NCBI GenBank assembly: GCA_943913835.1
Contig: CALTZU010000121.1
Location: 1 to 10,014 of the forward strand
Length of the DNA stretch: 10,014 bases
Origin: an uncultured Rheinheimera sp.
GTDB taxonomy: Bacteria; Pseudomonadota; Gammaproteobacteria; Enterobacterales; Alteromonadaceae
Direction: 5' to 3'
Notes under the pieces: generated by a model
What the model saw: the letters and a program-made list of their open reading frames with translations, nothing else
Database searches by the model: none
Told to the model about the DNA's origin: nothing
Made by a program: the position numbers and the translations under genes
Shown here: one piece after another, positions 1-7,334 of the stretch
Position numbering within the stretch: position 1 is the first letter of the stretch
Layout of the letters: each line of letters starts with the position of its first letter

Positions 1-515
1 TTGGTTCCTTTCAGCTGCCAGGCGACACCAGCCAAAATACCTGGCAGGAAATAAGCAACAGGCCAAAGCACACAAGCCAGAGTGGCTGCAGGAAAATATC
101 GGGACGGGGCTAATTGCAACATACCAGCGAGCAGAGGTAATAGCGGCCGGCTTGGTCCAATAAAACGTCCTGCCACTATCGCCAGCCAGACATTGTTTTC
201 TAAAGCACCACTGATTTTATCTAACTCTTTTTGCTGGCGTGATAACCAGTTCCAGCTTTCCAGTTGAGGCCTGAATTTACGACCAGCCAGATAAGACAAA
301 GAGTCACCTACTAAACCTGCTGCTGCTGCGACCATGCAGGCAGTCCAGAAGCCCATTTGCTCAGCGCCAATCAATACACCAAAACTAAACATCAAGGCAG
401 TACCAGGTACTAATAAGCCCAATACCGCCACAGATTCAGCAAAAGTCAGCAGGAATAAAATCAGTAAGGCATAAGCCTGATATTCAGTCAGCAGCTGCTG
501 TAACCATTGTTCCAT
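1..515 (-). CDS. DedA-family inner-membrane protein, C-terminus outside window
   Basis: This minus-strand frame opens at ATG 513-515 and runs for 171 codons without a stop to the left edge, so the gene is partial. DedA proteins are inner-membrane transporters/flippases needed for envelope homeostasis. Seen here: a hydrophobic N-terminal segment (about 15-50) with Glu27 and the stretch LGLLVPGT, a small-residue-rich segment (61-72) with GD at 70-71, the family hallmark GRFIGPSRP (116-124) followed by a re-entrant-like hydrophobic stretch with AGM, and a further hydrophobic segment (143-167). The GPSRP form of the hallmark resembles DedA domains fused to a C-terminal PAP2 phosphatase (LssY-like) more than YqjA/YghB, but the part that would decide this is missing. 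The Shine-Dalgarno is weak (GAGTG about 7 nt upstream). It is divergent from the receptor gene at 715. Confidence 0.9.
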   Translation of the reverse strand, partial: MEQWLQQLLTEYQAYALLILFLLTFAESVAVLGLLVPGTALMFSFGVLIGAEQMGFWTACMVAAAAGLVGDSLSYLAGRKFRPQLESWNWLSRQQKELDKISGALENNVWLAIVAGRFIGPSRPLLPLLAGMLQLAPSRYFPAATLACVLWPVAYFLPGILAGVAWQLKGT

Positions 516-639
516 CTATCACTCACGTCGATTGAGAAAAGCCTTTATCAAGGCAGTATCGGGGCTAAGGCAGGCTTATTCAAGCTGCTTTGCCGTCAGA
601 ACCACAAAGAGATCCGATAAATCTATTGGTTTGTAGATA

Positions 640-654
640 TGTTATATTGTATCA
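640..654. promoter_or_regulatory. Possible Fur-like operator upstream of the siderophore receptor
   Basis: On the minus strand this 15-mer reads TGATACAATATAACA. By eye it matches the 7-1-7 Fur consensus TGATAAT-N-ATTATCA at 9 of 14 informative positions. It lies about 60 bp before the receptor start, and a weak promoter-like pair (TTGGTT 626-631, 18 bp, TATCAT 650-655) overlaps it. Iron-repressed expression is normal for siderophore receptors, which is the main reason to suspect Fur. The region is AT-rich and the match is imperfect, so it may be chance. Confidence 0.3.
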
Positions 655-714
655 TTTTGATTCTGACTTTATCGATTCAGCCCAATCCTTTGTAGTGACC
701 GGACTAAAAACATC

Positions 715-2814
715 ATGCCAATCATAAATTTTAAACTGTCTTTTCTTATGCTCTCGTTAGGCTTTATTGCCACTGTGCCGGTTGTTATGGCTGAGTCGTC
801 GGAGGATATTGAGCGTATCGAAGTGTTGTATCGCCAGGCTTATCGTGGCGATATTCCCGCTCAGTCTTTACCTCAGTCCATTGCAGTGATCGATAAAGGC
901 CTGTTCAAAGATAATGCCTTAAGCCGTTTTCAGGATGCGCTGGATTTTTCAGCCAGTATTTCACGGCAGAATAACGGCGGTGGTTTGTGGGATAGCTTCT
1001 CGCTGCGTGGTTTTCCTGGCAATGAAAATATGCCATCCGGTTATTTAATCAATGGCTTTAATGGCGGCCGTGGCTTTAGTGGCCATAGGGATTTATCTAA
1101 TGTTGAGTATGTAGAGATTTTAAAAGGCCCTGGTTCAGCACTTTATGGTCGCTCTGAGCCTGGTGGCACTATCAACGTAGTGACCCGTAAACCACAAAAA
1201 GAGCAGGAAGGTTACCTGCAACTCTCTACGGGCCGTTTTGATCAGCACAGAGTAGAAGCCGACTACACCAATGGCGTCAGTGATAATGTGGCGGTGCGTA
1301 TTAATGGCGCATTACAGGATTACGGTAGTTTCCGTGATCATGTCACTAGCAAAAAGCAGGTATTTACACCGTCAGTCCGCATCGATCTGGATGATAAATC
1401 CGCCTTGTTATACGAGTTTGAATACCTGAAACAAGAGCAATTATTTGATCGCGGTATAGTGGTATTAAATGGTGATTTTAATACAGTGCCACGTTCACGT
1501 TATTTAGGTGAACCTGGCGATGGCCCTACCGAAATTGAAGCCACTGGCCATCAGTTATCCTATGAAACCAGTCTGACCGACCACTGGTCATTTTTAGCGG
1601 GAGTGGGTTATCGCGACTCGTCATTAAACGGCTTTTCATCTGATGCGGAATTAGCCAAAGCCCGTCAGTCCATCTTCGACGATGGTAAAACTCTGACTCG
1701 TCAGCGTCGGTACCGTGATTATCAGGCTGAAGATACTTCGGTCCGTTTTGAATTAAGTGGTCATTTGAATACTGCTGGTATAGTGCATCATCTGCTGATG
1801 GGGGCTGATGCCTACGATTATGATTTATATACCCTGTTGTCACGTTTCCGTGGTCCAAAAGGTACCTACGCTTTAGATATTTTTAATCCTGTCTATGGCG
1901 GAACAGCCACTGCTCCTGCGCCTTTGTATGAGAATCTGGAAAGCCAAAAAGCCTGGGGGGTCTATCTGCAGGACCAAATGGATTTGACACAGCAGTGGAA
2001 GTTACTGCTGGGCCTGCGGTTTGACGATTATCAGCAGGATATTCAGGAGCTGTTAAAAGCCACCCGTTCAGACAAAACTGGCACTCAAGTCAGCCCCCGT
2101 ATTGGTTTGGTGTATGAAGTCAGCCCAGAGTTAAGTTTTTACAGCAGTTATTCTGAAGGTTTCCTGCCTTTAAGCGGTACTGATTATGCAGGTAACCCTT
2201 TTGATCCAGAGTTAAGTGACTCTTATGAGATTGGCGCGAAATTCAGTGCATCCGGTGTTACGGGCACTGTGGCATTTTTTGATGCGAAAAAATCTAATAT
2301 CCTGACTTCAGATCCGGTAAATGTTGGGTTCTCTGCCACCTTAGGTGAAGCCACCAGCCGTGGTATTGAGCTTGACTTACAAGGACAGCTGACAGAACAG
2401 CTATCTGCTCAATTATCTTACGCCTTCCTGGATACTCAAACTGCCAACGATATGATCAACATCGACTGGGGTGTCAATGTGCCGGCTGGTAGCCGTTTGG
2501 TGAATATTCCTAAACACAATGCCAGCCTGATGCTGACTCAGTTGTTATCGCTGGGTTCTGTTGAAAGCCGATTAGGGCTTAGGGTAAATCATGTGGCAAA
2601 ACGTCTGGGGGATTCAGTCGATAGCAGTTATATGCTGCCATCTCACACTTTATTTGGCCTGTCCTGGGCTGCTGATTTAGACCAGAACTGGAAAGCTCAG
2701 CTGAATGTCGATAACTTGTTCGATAAGTTCTATATCCATAACTCCTATTCAGCGCTGTGGACAGTGCCGGGTGAGCCACGTAGCTACAAAGTGAGCCTGA
2801 CCTATGCCTTCTGA
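715..2814 (+). CDS. TonB-dependent siderophore receptor (FhuA-like class)
   Basis: A 699-residue outer-membrane receptor expected to import a ferric siderophore or similar chelate using TonB-ExbBD energy. Residues 1-26 form a signal peptide (hydrophobic core, cleavage expected after VMA). A probable TonB box lies near 31-38 (DIERIEVL), followed by YRGDIPAQSLPQSI, the typical linker into the plug domain. The plug (about 50-160) contains FSLRGF (95-100), VEILKGPGSALYGRSEPGG (133-151) and the closing motif INVVTRKPQ (153-161). The remaining roughly 530 residues are alternating beta-barrel strands, with the late NVDNLFDKFY motif and a C-terminal aromatic residue (SLTYAF) needed for Bam-mediated insertion. 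Length is usual for the class. There is no extra N-terminal signalling domain, so no FecR-type surface signalling is expected. The Shine-Dalgarno is weak (CGGA region), but ATG 715 gives a complete signal peptide. The specific ligand cannot be read from sequence. Confidence 0.95.
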   Translation: MPIINFKLSFLMLSLGFIATVPVVMAESSEDIERIEVLYRQAYRGDIPAQSLPQSIAVIDKGLFKDNALSRFQDALDFSASISRQNNGGGLWDSFSLRGFPGNENMPSGYLINGFNGGRGFSGHRDLSNVEYVEILKGPGSALYGRSEPGGTINVVTRKPQKEQEGYLQLSTGRFDQHRVEADYTNGVSDNVAVRINGALQDYGSFRDHVTSKKQVFTPSVRIDLDDKSALLYEFEYLKQEQLFDRGIVVLNGDFNTVPRSRYLGEPGDGPTEIEATGHQLSYETSLTDHWSFLAGVGYRDSSLNGFSSDAELAKARQSIFDDGKTLTRQRRYRDYQAEDTSVRFELSGHLNTAGIVHHLLMGADAYDYDLYTLLSRFRGPKGTYALDIFNPVYGGTATAPAPLYENLESQKAWGVYLQDQMDLTQQWKLLLGLRFDDYQQDIQELLKATRSDKTGTQVSPRIGLVYEVSPELSFYSSYSEGFLPLSGTDYAGNPFDPELSDSYEIGAKFSASGVTGTVAFFDAKKSNILTSDPVNVGFSATLGEATSRGIELDLQGQLTEQLSAQLSYAFLDTQTANDMINIDWGVNVPAGSRLVNIPKHNASLMLTQLLSLGSVESRLGLRVNHVAKRLGDSVDSSYMLPSHTLFGLSWAADLDQNWKAQLNVDNLFDKFYIHNSYSALWTVPGEPRSYKVSLTYAF

Positions 2815-2830
2815 TGTTAGGGGTTGTGAA

Positions 2831-3967
2831 ATGATTATCCGTAGCCGCATTCAAAGCATCGATATGATGCGCGGGCTGGTGATGCTGATTATGTTGCTGG
2901 ACCATGTGCGGGAGCGGTTTTTTTATCATATGCAGGTGTCGGATCCTATGGATCTCGATATCACCTCTGCAAGCCTGTTTTTTAGCCGTTTTGCTGCACA
3001 TTTATGTGCGCCGGTTTTTGTATTTTTAACTGGTTTGTCGGCCTGGTTGTACGCAAATCCGGCTAATGGCCCGGCACGTTCAGCCCGTAGTTTCCTATTG
3101 AAAAGGGGGCTGTTTTTAATAACGCTGGAAGTCACCCTCATCAATTTCTCATGGATGGGTTCTTATCACACTATCTGGTTACAGGTGATTTGGGCTATAG
3201 GTCTGAGTATGGTGGTGTTAGCACTGGTCAGTCAGTGGCCAAAAGCTGTGTTGGCTTTGCTTGGTTTTGGTATTGTGTTTGGCCATAACCTGCTAACTCC
3301 AATCAACGTTCAACCGGATGAGTGGGGCTACAGCTTATGGACTATTTTGCACGATCGTAATTTCTTAGTCAGTGAAGGGGCTTTGAAAATTAAAGCCAGT
3401 TATCCGGTATTGCCTTGGATAGGGGTAATTATCCTGGGTTATCTGGCAGGGCCTTTGTACAGTAAAACACTGTCTGCAGAGCACAGAGGCCGTTTGCTGT
3501 TGCAATTGGGAGCAGGCTGTCTGCTGCTGTTTATTGTGCTGCGTGGTTTTAATATCTACGGTGAAACGCTCGATTGGCAGCTGTATCCGGATCTGCTGAC
3601 CAGCCTGATGTCGATCCTGAATCTGACCAAGTATCCACCTTCATTAAATTACTTGTTGGTGACTTTAGGTCTGATGTTTTTACTGTTGTTTGTGCTGGAA
3701 AAATCGCAAGGCAATTGGACGCAAATCCTGGTGAACTTTGGTTCGGCACCGATGTTTTTCTACATACTGCATTTGTATGTATTGCTGGTGCTGTATCGGA
3801 TTGCGTTAGCGGTTTGCGGCCCTAATCAGGGCGAAAGCTTTGGTATGGAACATATGGGCTGGATTTGGTTGACTACAGTCTTATTAGCTGTCGCTTTGTA
3901 TCTTCCCACCAAATGGTTTTCTCTGTACAAAAAACGTAGCCAGCAAGCCTGGATACGTTATTTTTAG
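2831..3967 (+). CDS. HGSNAT_cat/DUF1624-family polytopic membrane acyltransferase-like protein
   Basis: A 378-residue inner-membrane protein with about 9-10 hydrophobic segments. The opening RIQSIDMMRGLVM (6-18) followed by LLDHVRERF (22-30) is the signature of the heparan-alpha-glucosaminide N-acetyltransferase catalytic family (PF07786, formerly DUF1624). Other family-typical stretches are HLCAPVFVFLTG (57-68), YPVLPWIGVIILGY (191-204), NLTKYPPSLNYLL (264-276), and a basic tail after the last membrane helix ending WIRYF. The lysosomal homologue moves acetyl groups across a membrane to an amino sugar; the bacterial substrate is unknown. His57 is the best visible candidate for the catalytic His by position (inference). 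An in-frame ATG exists at 2804, inside the receptor's last codons, but ATG 2831 has AGGGG 7 nt upstream and starts exactly at the family N-terminus. It follows the receptor stop by 16 nt, so co-transcription is likely. Confidence 0.85.
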   Translation: MIIRSRIQSIDMMRGLVMLIMLLDHVRERFFYHMQVSDPMDLDITSASLFFSRFAAHLCAPVFVFLTGLSAWLYANPANGPARSARSFLLKRGLFLITLEVTLINFSWMGSYHTIWLQVIWAIGLSMVVLALVSQWPKAVLALLGFGIVFGHNLLTPINVQPDEWGYSLWTILHDRNFLVSEGALKIKASYPVLPWIGVIILGYLAGPLYSKTLSAEHRGRLLLQLGAGCLLLFIVLRGFNIYGETLDWQLYPDLLTSLMSILNLTKYPPSLNYLLVTLGLMFLLLFVLEKSQGNWTQILVNFGSAPMFFYILHLYVLLVLYRIALAVCGPNQGESFGMEHMGWIWLTTVLLAVALYLPTKWFSLYKKRSQQAWIRYF

Positions 3968-3983
3968 GCCTTTGTGTGCAGTG

Positions 3984-5108
3984 TCAGAGCGCTGTTGCTG
4001 CGCTCTGCGCTGAGTCTGTTGCTGCAGTGTGCCACTGCTGCATTTCATATAAACGCGACTCACAACGGGCAAACGCAAACTCCAGCTGTTTCGCCTGATA
4101 CAAGTCTGAGATAGCTACTGCAGAGCTCAACAGTAACAAACAACCTCTGTCATAACATTCGTCCACCAGCGCTATAAAACGTCGGGCTTCATTGTCTAGT
4201 TTGCTGATATAAATATCCTGATGTTCACGCTGATAACTATCTTCCACGCCATGCAAAATGGCTGTGTCCGATACGGCACTAAATTGCGGTATATTCAGCA
4301 CTGCTATGGCCTGGTAGCGGCTGGCTAACTGCATGTAATCCAGCTGACTGCGTGGCCCGGAGCAGAGCGCCATAAAGTCAAAACCTATGATCTTTGTGTT
4401 ACTCCACAAAGCCTCAAAGCTGCGGCCCAAGAGTTCAAAGCCAGGCAAAGGCTTTACTGCACCAAAGAGCTGTTCTGCCAGCTGTTTCAGTTCGGTTTCT
4501 TTAGCGCCCTGCAGGTAATACCGCATCGGACTTTGTGTTAAGCGCCGGTAATCTATGCCGTTATCCAGCGTCATAACTTTGCAGTGCTGACGTAGCAAAT
4601 CAATGGTCGGTAAAAAGTGCTGACGTTGCAGACCATTTTTGTACAGCTCCTCAGGTACAGCATTGGACGTAGTCACCAACACGACACCACACTGAAACAA
4701 ATAGTGCCATAAGGTACCAAGCAACATGGCATCCCCTATGTCGTTGACAAAAAACTCGTCGAAACACAGTATTTTGTACTTTAATGCCCAGTCTTTGGCT
4801 ATCTGCGATAAAGGATCTGCTTCGCCCTGATGCTGTTTGAGTTCCTGATGCACCCGCGCCATAAAGTGGTGGAAATGCAGCCGGATTTTGCTATCGACAG
4901 TCAGCTGCTGATAAAACAAATCCATCAGCATAGTTTTGCCACGACCGACAGGGCCATGTATGTATAAGCCCAAAGTAGGCAGGCCAGAACACAACTGATC
5001 CGCTATCTGCTGCAGCGCCAATACCGACTGATATTGTGGCTCGTCATACAACAACAGGCCCTGTTGGACCTGTTGCTGATAAAACGAGGTTAAAGAATCT
5101 GAACTCAA
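3984..5108 (-). CDS. AFG1/ZapE-family ATPase
   Basis: A 374-residue P-loop ATPase of the AFG1/ZapE family (E. coli ZapE is a similar length and associates with FtsZ during division; mitochondrial AFG1 acts in protein quality control). Visible: Walker A GPVGRGKT (52-59), HFHHFMARVHQEL (78-90), Walker B ILCFDEFFV (113-121), sensor-like TTSN (146-149), NGLQRQHFLP with Arg162 as the likely arginine finger, and the C-terminal RRFIALVDECYDR and FARCESRLYEMQ motifs. About 25 residues (roughly 278-304) precede the EARRFIALVDE motif that, from memory, E. coli ZapE lacks. The start is TTG (5106-5108), chosen because it overlaps the upstream peptidase stop (TTGA), has GCGGGG 8 nt before it, and keeps the family N-terminal helix; no in-frame ATG fits. 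Translation is probably coupled to the peptidase. It is not next to rplM/rpsI, the usual zapE neighbourhood in E. coli, so it could be a paralogue; I withhold the symbol. Confidence 0.88.
   Translation of the reverse strand: MSSDSLTSFYQQQVQQGLLLYDEPQYQSVLALQQIADQLCSGLPTLGLYIHGPVGRGKTMLMDLFYQQLTVDSKIRLHFHHFMARVHQELKQHQGEADPLSQIAKDWALKYKILCFDEFFVNDIGDAMLLGTLWHYLFQCGVVLVTTSNAVPEELYKNGLQRQHFLPTIDLLRQHCKVMTLDNGIDYRRLTQSPMRYYLQGAKETELKQLAEQLFGAVKPLPGFELLGRSFEALWSNTKIIGFDFMALCSGPRSQLDYMQLASRYQAIAVLNIPQFSAVSDTAILHGVEDSYQREHQDIYISKLDNEARRFIALVDECYDRGCLLLLSSAVAISDLYQAKQLEFAFARCESRLYEMQQWHTAATDSAQSAATAL
3985..4007. terminator. Stem-loop at the convergent gene junction
   Basis: CAGAGCGC (3985-3992) and GCGCTCTG (4000-4007) form a perfect 8-bp GC-rich stem around a 7-nt loop. 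It sits where the acyltransferase gene (ends 3967, plus) meets the ATPase gene (ends 3984, minus), and it overlaps the last codons and stop of the latter. Neither strand has a U-tract directly after it, so it is not a standard intrinsic terminator. It could stabilise 3' ends or act with Rho in both directions. Confidence 0.4.
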
Positions 5109-7138
5109 TCTGTAGGCCCCGCCGGCACATAACGTTTAAGCCAGGAGTTGAATTCGTTAAACCAGAAAATGGAGTTATTCGGTTTTAAAATCCAGTGGTT
5201 TTCATTCGGGAAATACACCAAACGTGCATCTAAGCCTTTGCCTTTGTAAACACCATAAATTTCCAGCCCCTGAGTTACAGGAACACGGTAGTCCTGCTCA
5301 CCGTGCATAATCAGCATAGGAGTAACAAACTTATCGGCAAACATTGCAGGGCTCCACTGCAGCATTAGGTCCAGACCACTCCAGGGCGCGCCACCATAGG
5401 CATGCACTCTGTGTGAGGTACCATCTGAGGCAAACTGGCCCATCAGATTGTATACACCTGCGTGGTTAATCAGCGCTTTATACCTGTCGGTATGACCTGC
5501 TATCCAACTGACCAGATAGCCACCGTAACTGCCGCCTGCTGCGGCCAAACGGTTTGCATCGATAAAACCCCGCGACAGCATATAATCCACTGCGGCTTCA
5601 CTGTCCAAAAAAGGTTTCACCGGGTGTTCGCCATGAATAGATTCAGCAAAAGCCTGGCCAAAACTGGTTGAACCATGGAAGTTGGGCTGGATCACTACAT
5701 AACCAGCGGCGGCAAATACCTGCGCATTCCAGCGATAACTAAAACTATCGCCTGAATAGCTATGAGGGCCACCGTGCAACACATTCAGCAGAGGCCATTT
5801 TTTGCTTGGGTCAAAGTTTGGCGGGTAGGTAATATAAGCCTGCACCAGTTTGCCGTCAGCTCCGGCAAAATTAACATCTTCGGTTTTGCCCCAACTGATG
5901 CTTTGCTGCAGCTCCTGATTTAACCGGCTTAATTGTTTTAAAGTGCGGCCTTTATTATCCAGACTATAAACCTCCGGCATCTGATCCATGCTGTGCTGCA
6001 CCAGATAAATCTGCTGCTGTTGGCCAATTTGCACCTGACTTATATCAGCCTGACGCAAAATTTGTTTCACCTGACCGCCCGCCAGAGGCATGCTGTACAA
6101 CGCAGATTTCGCCTTATCTGCGGCCTGAAAATACAAAGTACCGTTGTTGCCAAATTCCCAGTCATCGACAGATAAGTCCCAATCCTGAGTCAGGTTGGTC
6201 TTTTGTTGTGGCTTAAAATCAAAGCGGATCAGCTGGTTATTATCAGAGGTAAAGAAAGTACTACGCTGTGCGCCATAGACCAGGCTTTTACCATCAGGGC
6301 TGAATTTTGGATTGCTGTCGCTGGCAGGGTTGTCTGCGGTGATATTGACAAACTGGCCTGAGCCGTCTGTTTTTAACAGCAAAATATCGTGATTGATTTG
6401 GTCATAAGGTGGGGCACTGGTGACGGCACTGACCGCAATCTGACGGCCATCCACAGAGATATCAAATTCAGCATCACCATTTAAGCTAAACCACCTATCC
6501 CAACCCGGAGTTAAGTCAGCAATTTCGCCAGTTCGTACATTAATACTGAATAAATGCGGGTAACTATCATCGGTCAGCCAATGATCCCAAAAACGATAGA
6601 CTCTGTTCTCTGTGACGCGGGCTGTGACTTTATTGTCTTTTTTCTGCTTTAACTGCTCAGCCAAAGCGACAAAGTCGCCATTAAAACCTTTAGGTACATG
6701 GGCCAAAAACAAAATACGTTGGCCATCCGGAAACCATTTTGGTTGCTGCACGGCAACAGGCAACTTAGTTAAAGCTTTGGCTTCGCCACCTGTTAATGGT
6801 AATAAAAACAATTGATTGGTTTCGTTACCTCTTTTTGATAAAAACACCAGCTGGCGACCATCAGGGCTCCAGGCTGGGGAGCTGTCTGAATCCGGGTGCT
6901 GAGTTAAAGCTGTCAGTTGCTGGGTACGTAAATCCAGAATATGAATATCCGCATTGCCTTTGTCGGCTGCCAAATCATAACGGGTGACAGTCAGAGCTAA
7001 CTGCTGGCCATTAGGGGATAAGGTCATGGCTCCGGGACGTGCTACTTGCCATAAGTGTTCAGCAGTTATAGGCGTAGTTGCTGCTTGAGCAGTGCCGGAG
7101 GCCAGAATCATCATCAGGGCTGAAAAACTAAATTTCAT
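5105..7138 (-). CDS. Secreted S9-family serine peptidase (prolyl oligopeptidase/acylaminoacyl-peptidase type)
   Basis: A 677-residue peptidase with an N-terminal signal peptide (1-19, cleavage expected after AQA), so periplasmic or exported. An N-terminal beta-propeller of WD40-like/PD40 repeats is shown by SPDG or FPDG motifs, for example AWSPDGRQLVF (89-99), KWFPDGQRILF (134-144) and KFSPDGKSLVY (278-288). The C-terminal alpha/beta hydrolase domain begins near 415, with LHGGPH (454-459) forming the oxyanion region. The catalytic triad is visible: Ser537 in GGSYGGY, Asp616 in GEQDYRVP and His648 in NENHW. The propeller gates entry so that only peptides are cut; N-terminal dipeptide or acyl-amino-acid release is typical, but exact specificity cannot be read. 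The frame extends upstream to a TTG at 7162, but ATG 7138 begins exactly at the signal peptide and is preferred. Its stop overlaps the start of the ATPase gene by 3 bases. Confidence 0.93.
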   Translation of the reverse strand: MKFSFSALMMILASGTAQAATTPITAEHLWQVARPGAMTLSPNGQQLALTVTRYDLAADKGNADIHILDLRTQQLTALTQHPDSDSSPAWSPDGRQLVFLSKRGNETNQLFLLPLTGGEAKALTKLPVAVQQPKWFPDGQRILFLAHVPKGFNGDFVALAEQLKQKKDNKVTARVTENRVYRFWDHWLTDDSYPHLFSINVRTGEIADLTPGWDRWFSLNGDAEFDISVDGRQIAVSAVTSAPPYDQINHDILLLKTDGSGQFVNITADNPASDSNPKFSPDGKSLVYGAQRSTFFTSDNNQLIRFDFKPQQKTNLTQDWDLSVDDWEFGNNGTLYFQAADKAKSALYSMPLAGGQVKQILRQADISQVQIGQQQQIYLVQHSMDQMPEVYSLDNKGRTLKQLSRLNQELQQSISWGKTEDVNFAGADGKLVQAYITYPPNFDPSKKWPLLNVLHGGPHSYSGDSFSYRWNAQVFAAAGYVVIQPNFHGSTSFGQAFAESIHGEHPVKPFLDSEAAVDYMLSRGFIDANRLAAAGGSYGGYLVSWIAGHTDRYKALINHAGVYNLMGQFASDGTSHRVHAYGGAPWSGLDLMLQWSPAMFADKFVTPMLIMHGEQDYRVPVTQGLEIYGVYKGKGLDARLVYFPNENHWILKPNNSIFWFNEFNSWLKRYVPAGPTD

Positions 7139-7174
7139 ACAGACTCGTCTTTGTTTAGTCAAAGCAATAAGTGG

Positions 7175-7197
7175 ACGCTAGCATAGGACAGTAGCGT
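7175..7197. promoter_or_regulatory. Dyad symmetry, possible operator between divergent units
   Basis: ACGCTA (7175-7180) and TAGCGT (7192-7197) are perfect inverted repeats separated by 11 bp. On the plus strand they fall between a TTGACA-like TGGACG (7173-7178) and a TATAAT-like GATAAA (7198-7203), so a repressor here could block transcription into the leader RNA. On the minus strand they lie 37-59 bp before the peptidase ATG and overlap a TATGCT that could serve as a -10. The promoter elements themselves are weak and the regulator is unknown. Confidence 0.3.
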
Positions 7198-7207
7198 GAT
7201 AAATAAA

Positions 7208-7334
7208 ACCCTGATGAATGATGGAAAATTCAGGATCAACCTCAAGTCAGGGTCTGCTATCCGCGAATCGAATGCGTTAGGTGCTGAGCAGCAACCTATA
7301 CTTTAAAGGTTGGAGGATAGTCCTGGAGGTTTTT
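7208..7334 (+). ncRNA. Candidate structured 5' leader with competing hairpins
   Basis: Several perfect pairings crowd this stretch ahead of the 41-codon ORF. ACCCTGA 7208-7214 can pair with TCAGGGT 7247-7253, while CCTGA 7210-7214 can instead pair with TCAGG 7230-7234. CTATCC 7257-7262 can pair with GGATAG 7315-7320, closing a domain that contains a bulged hairpin (AGGTGCT 7279-7285 with AGC-A-ACCT 7290-7297) or, as an alternative, CAACCT 7292-7297 with AGGTTG 7307-7312. AACCTC 7238-7243 is a perfect complement of GAGGTT 7326-7331, which contains the Shine-Dalgarno. Mutually exclusive helices plus an anti-Shine-Dalgarno are what a translational switch would need. I recognise no known riboswitch class; short helices can arise by chance, so this is a candidate only. 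Confidence 0.35.

Noticed and set aside
82..267. 61-codon plus-strand open frame near the left edge.
   Set aside because: It is antisense to the DedA gene, whose frame has the conserved GRFIGPSRP motif.
537..554. Small hairpin GCCTT-GATA-AAGGC followed by TTTT on the minus strand, upstream of the DedA gene.
   Set aside because: It looks like a tiny intrinsic terminator, but a 5-bp stem with a short U-run is too weak to call, and it would sit in the leader of the DedA gene itself.
1526..1858. 110-codon open frame on the minus strand inside the receptor gene.
   Set aside because: It is antisense to a clear beta-barrel coding region, has biased low-complexity composition and no family resemblance.
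2579..3001. 140-codon open frame on the minus strand across the receptor/acyltransferase junction.
   Set aside because: It overlaps two well-supported genes on the other strand and its His/Arg-rich product looks like a shadow translation.
7138..7162. Upstream TTG start adding 8 residues to the S9 peptidase.
   Set aside because: It would place Arg-rich residues before a complete signal peptide that already starts at ATG 7138.
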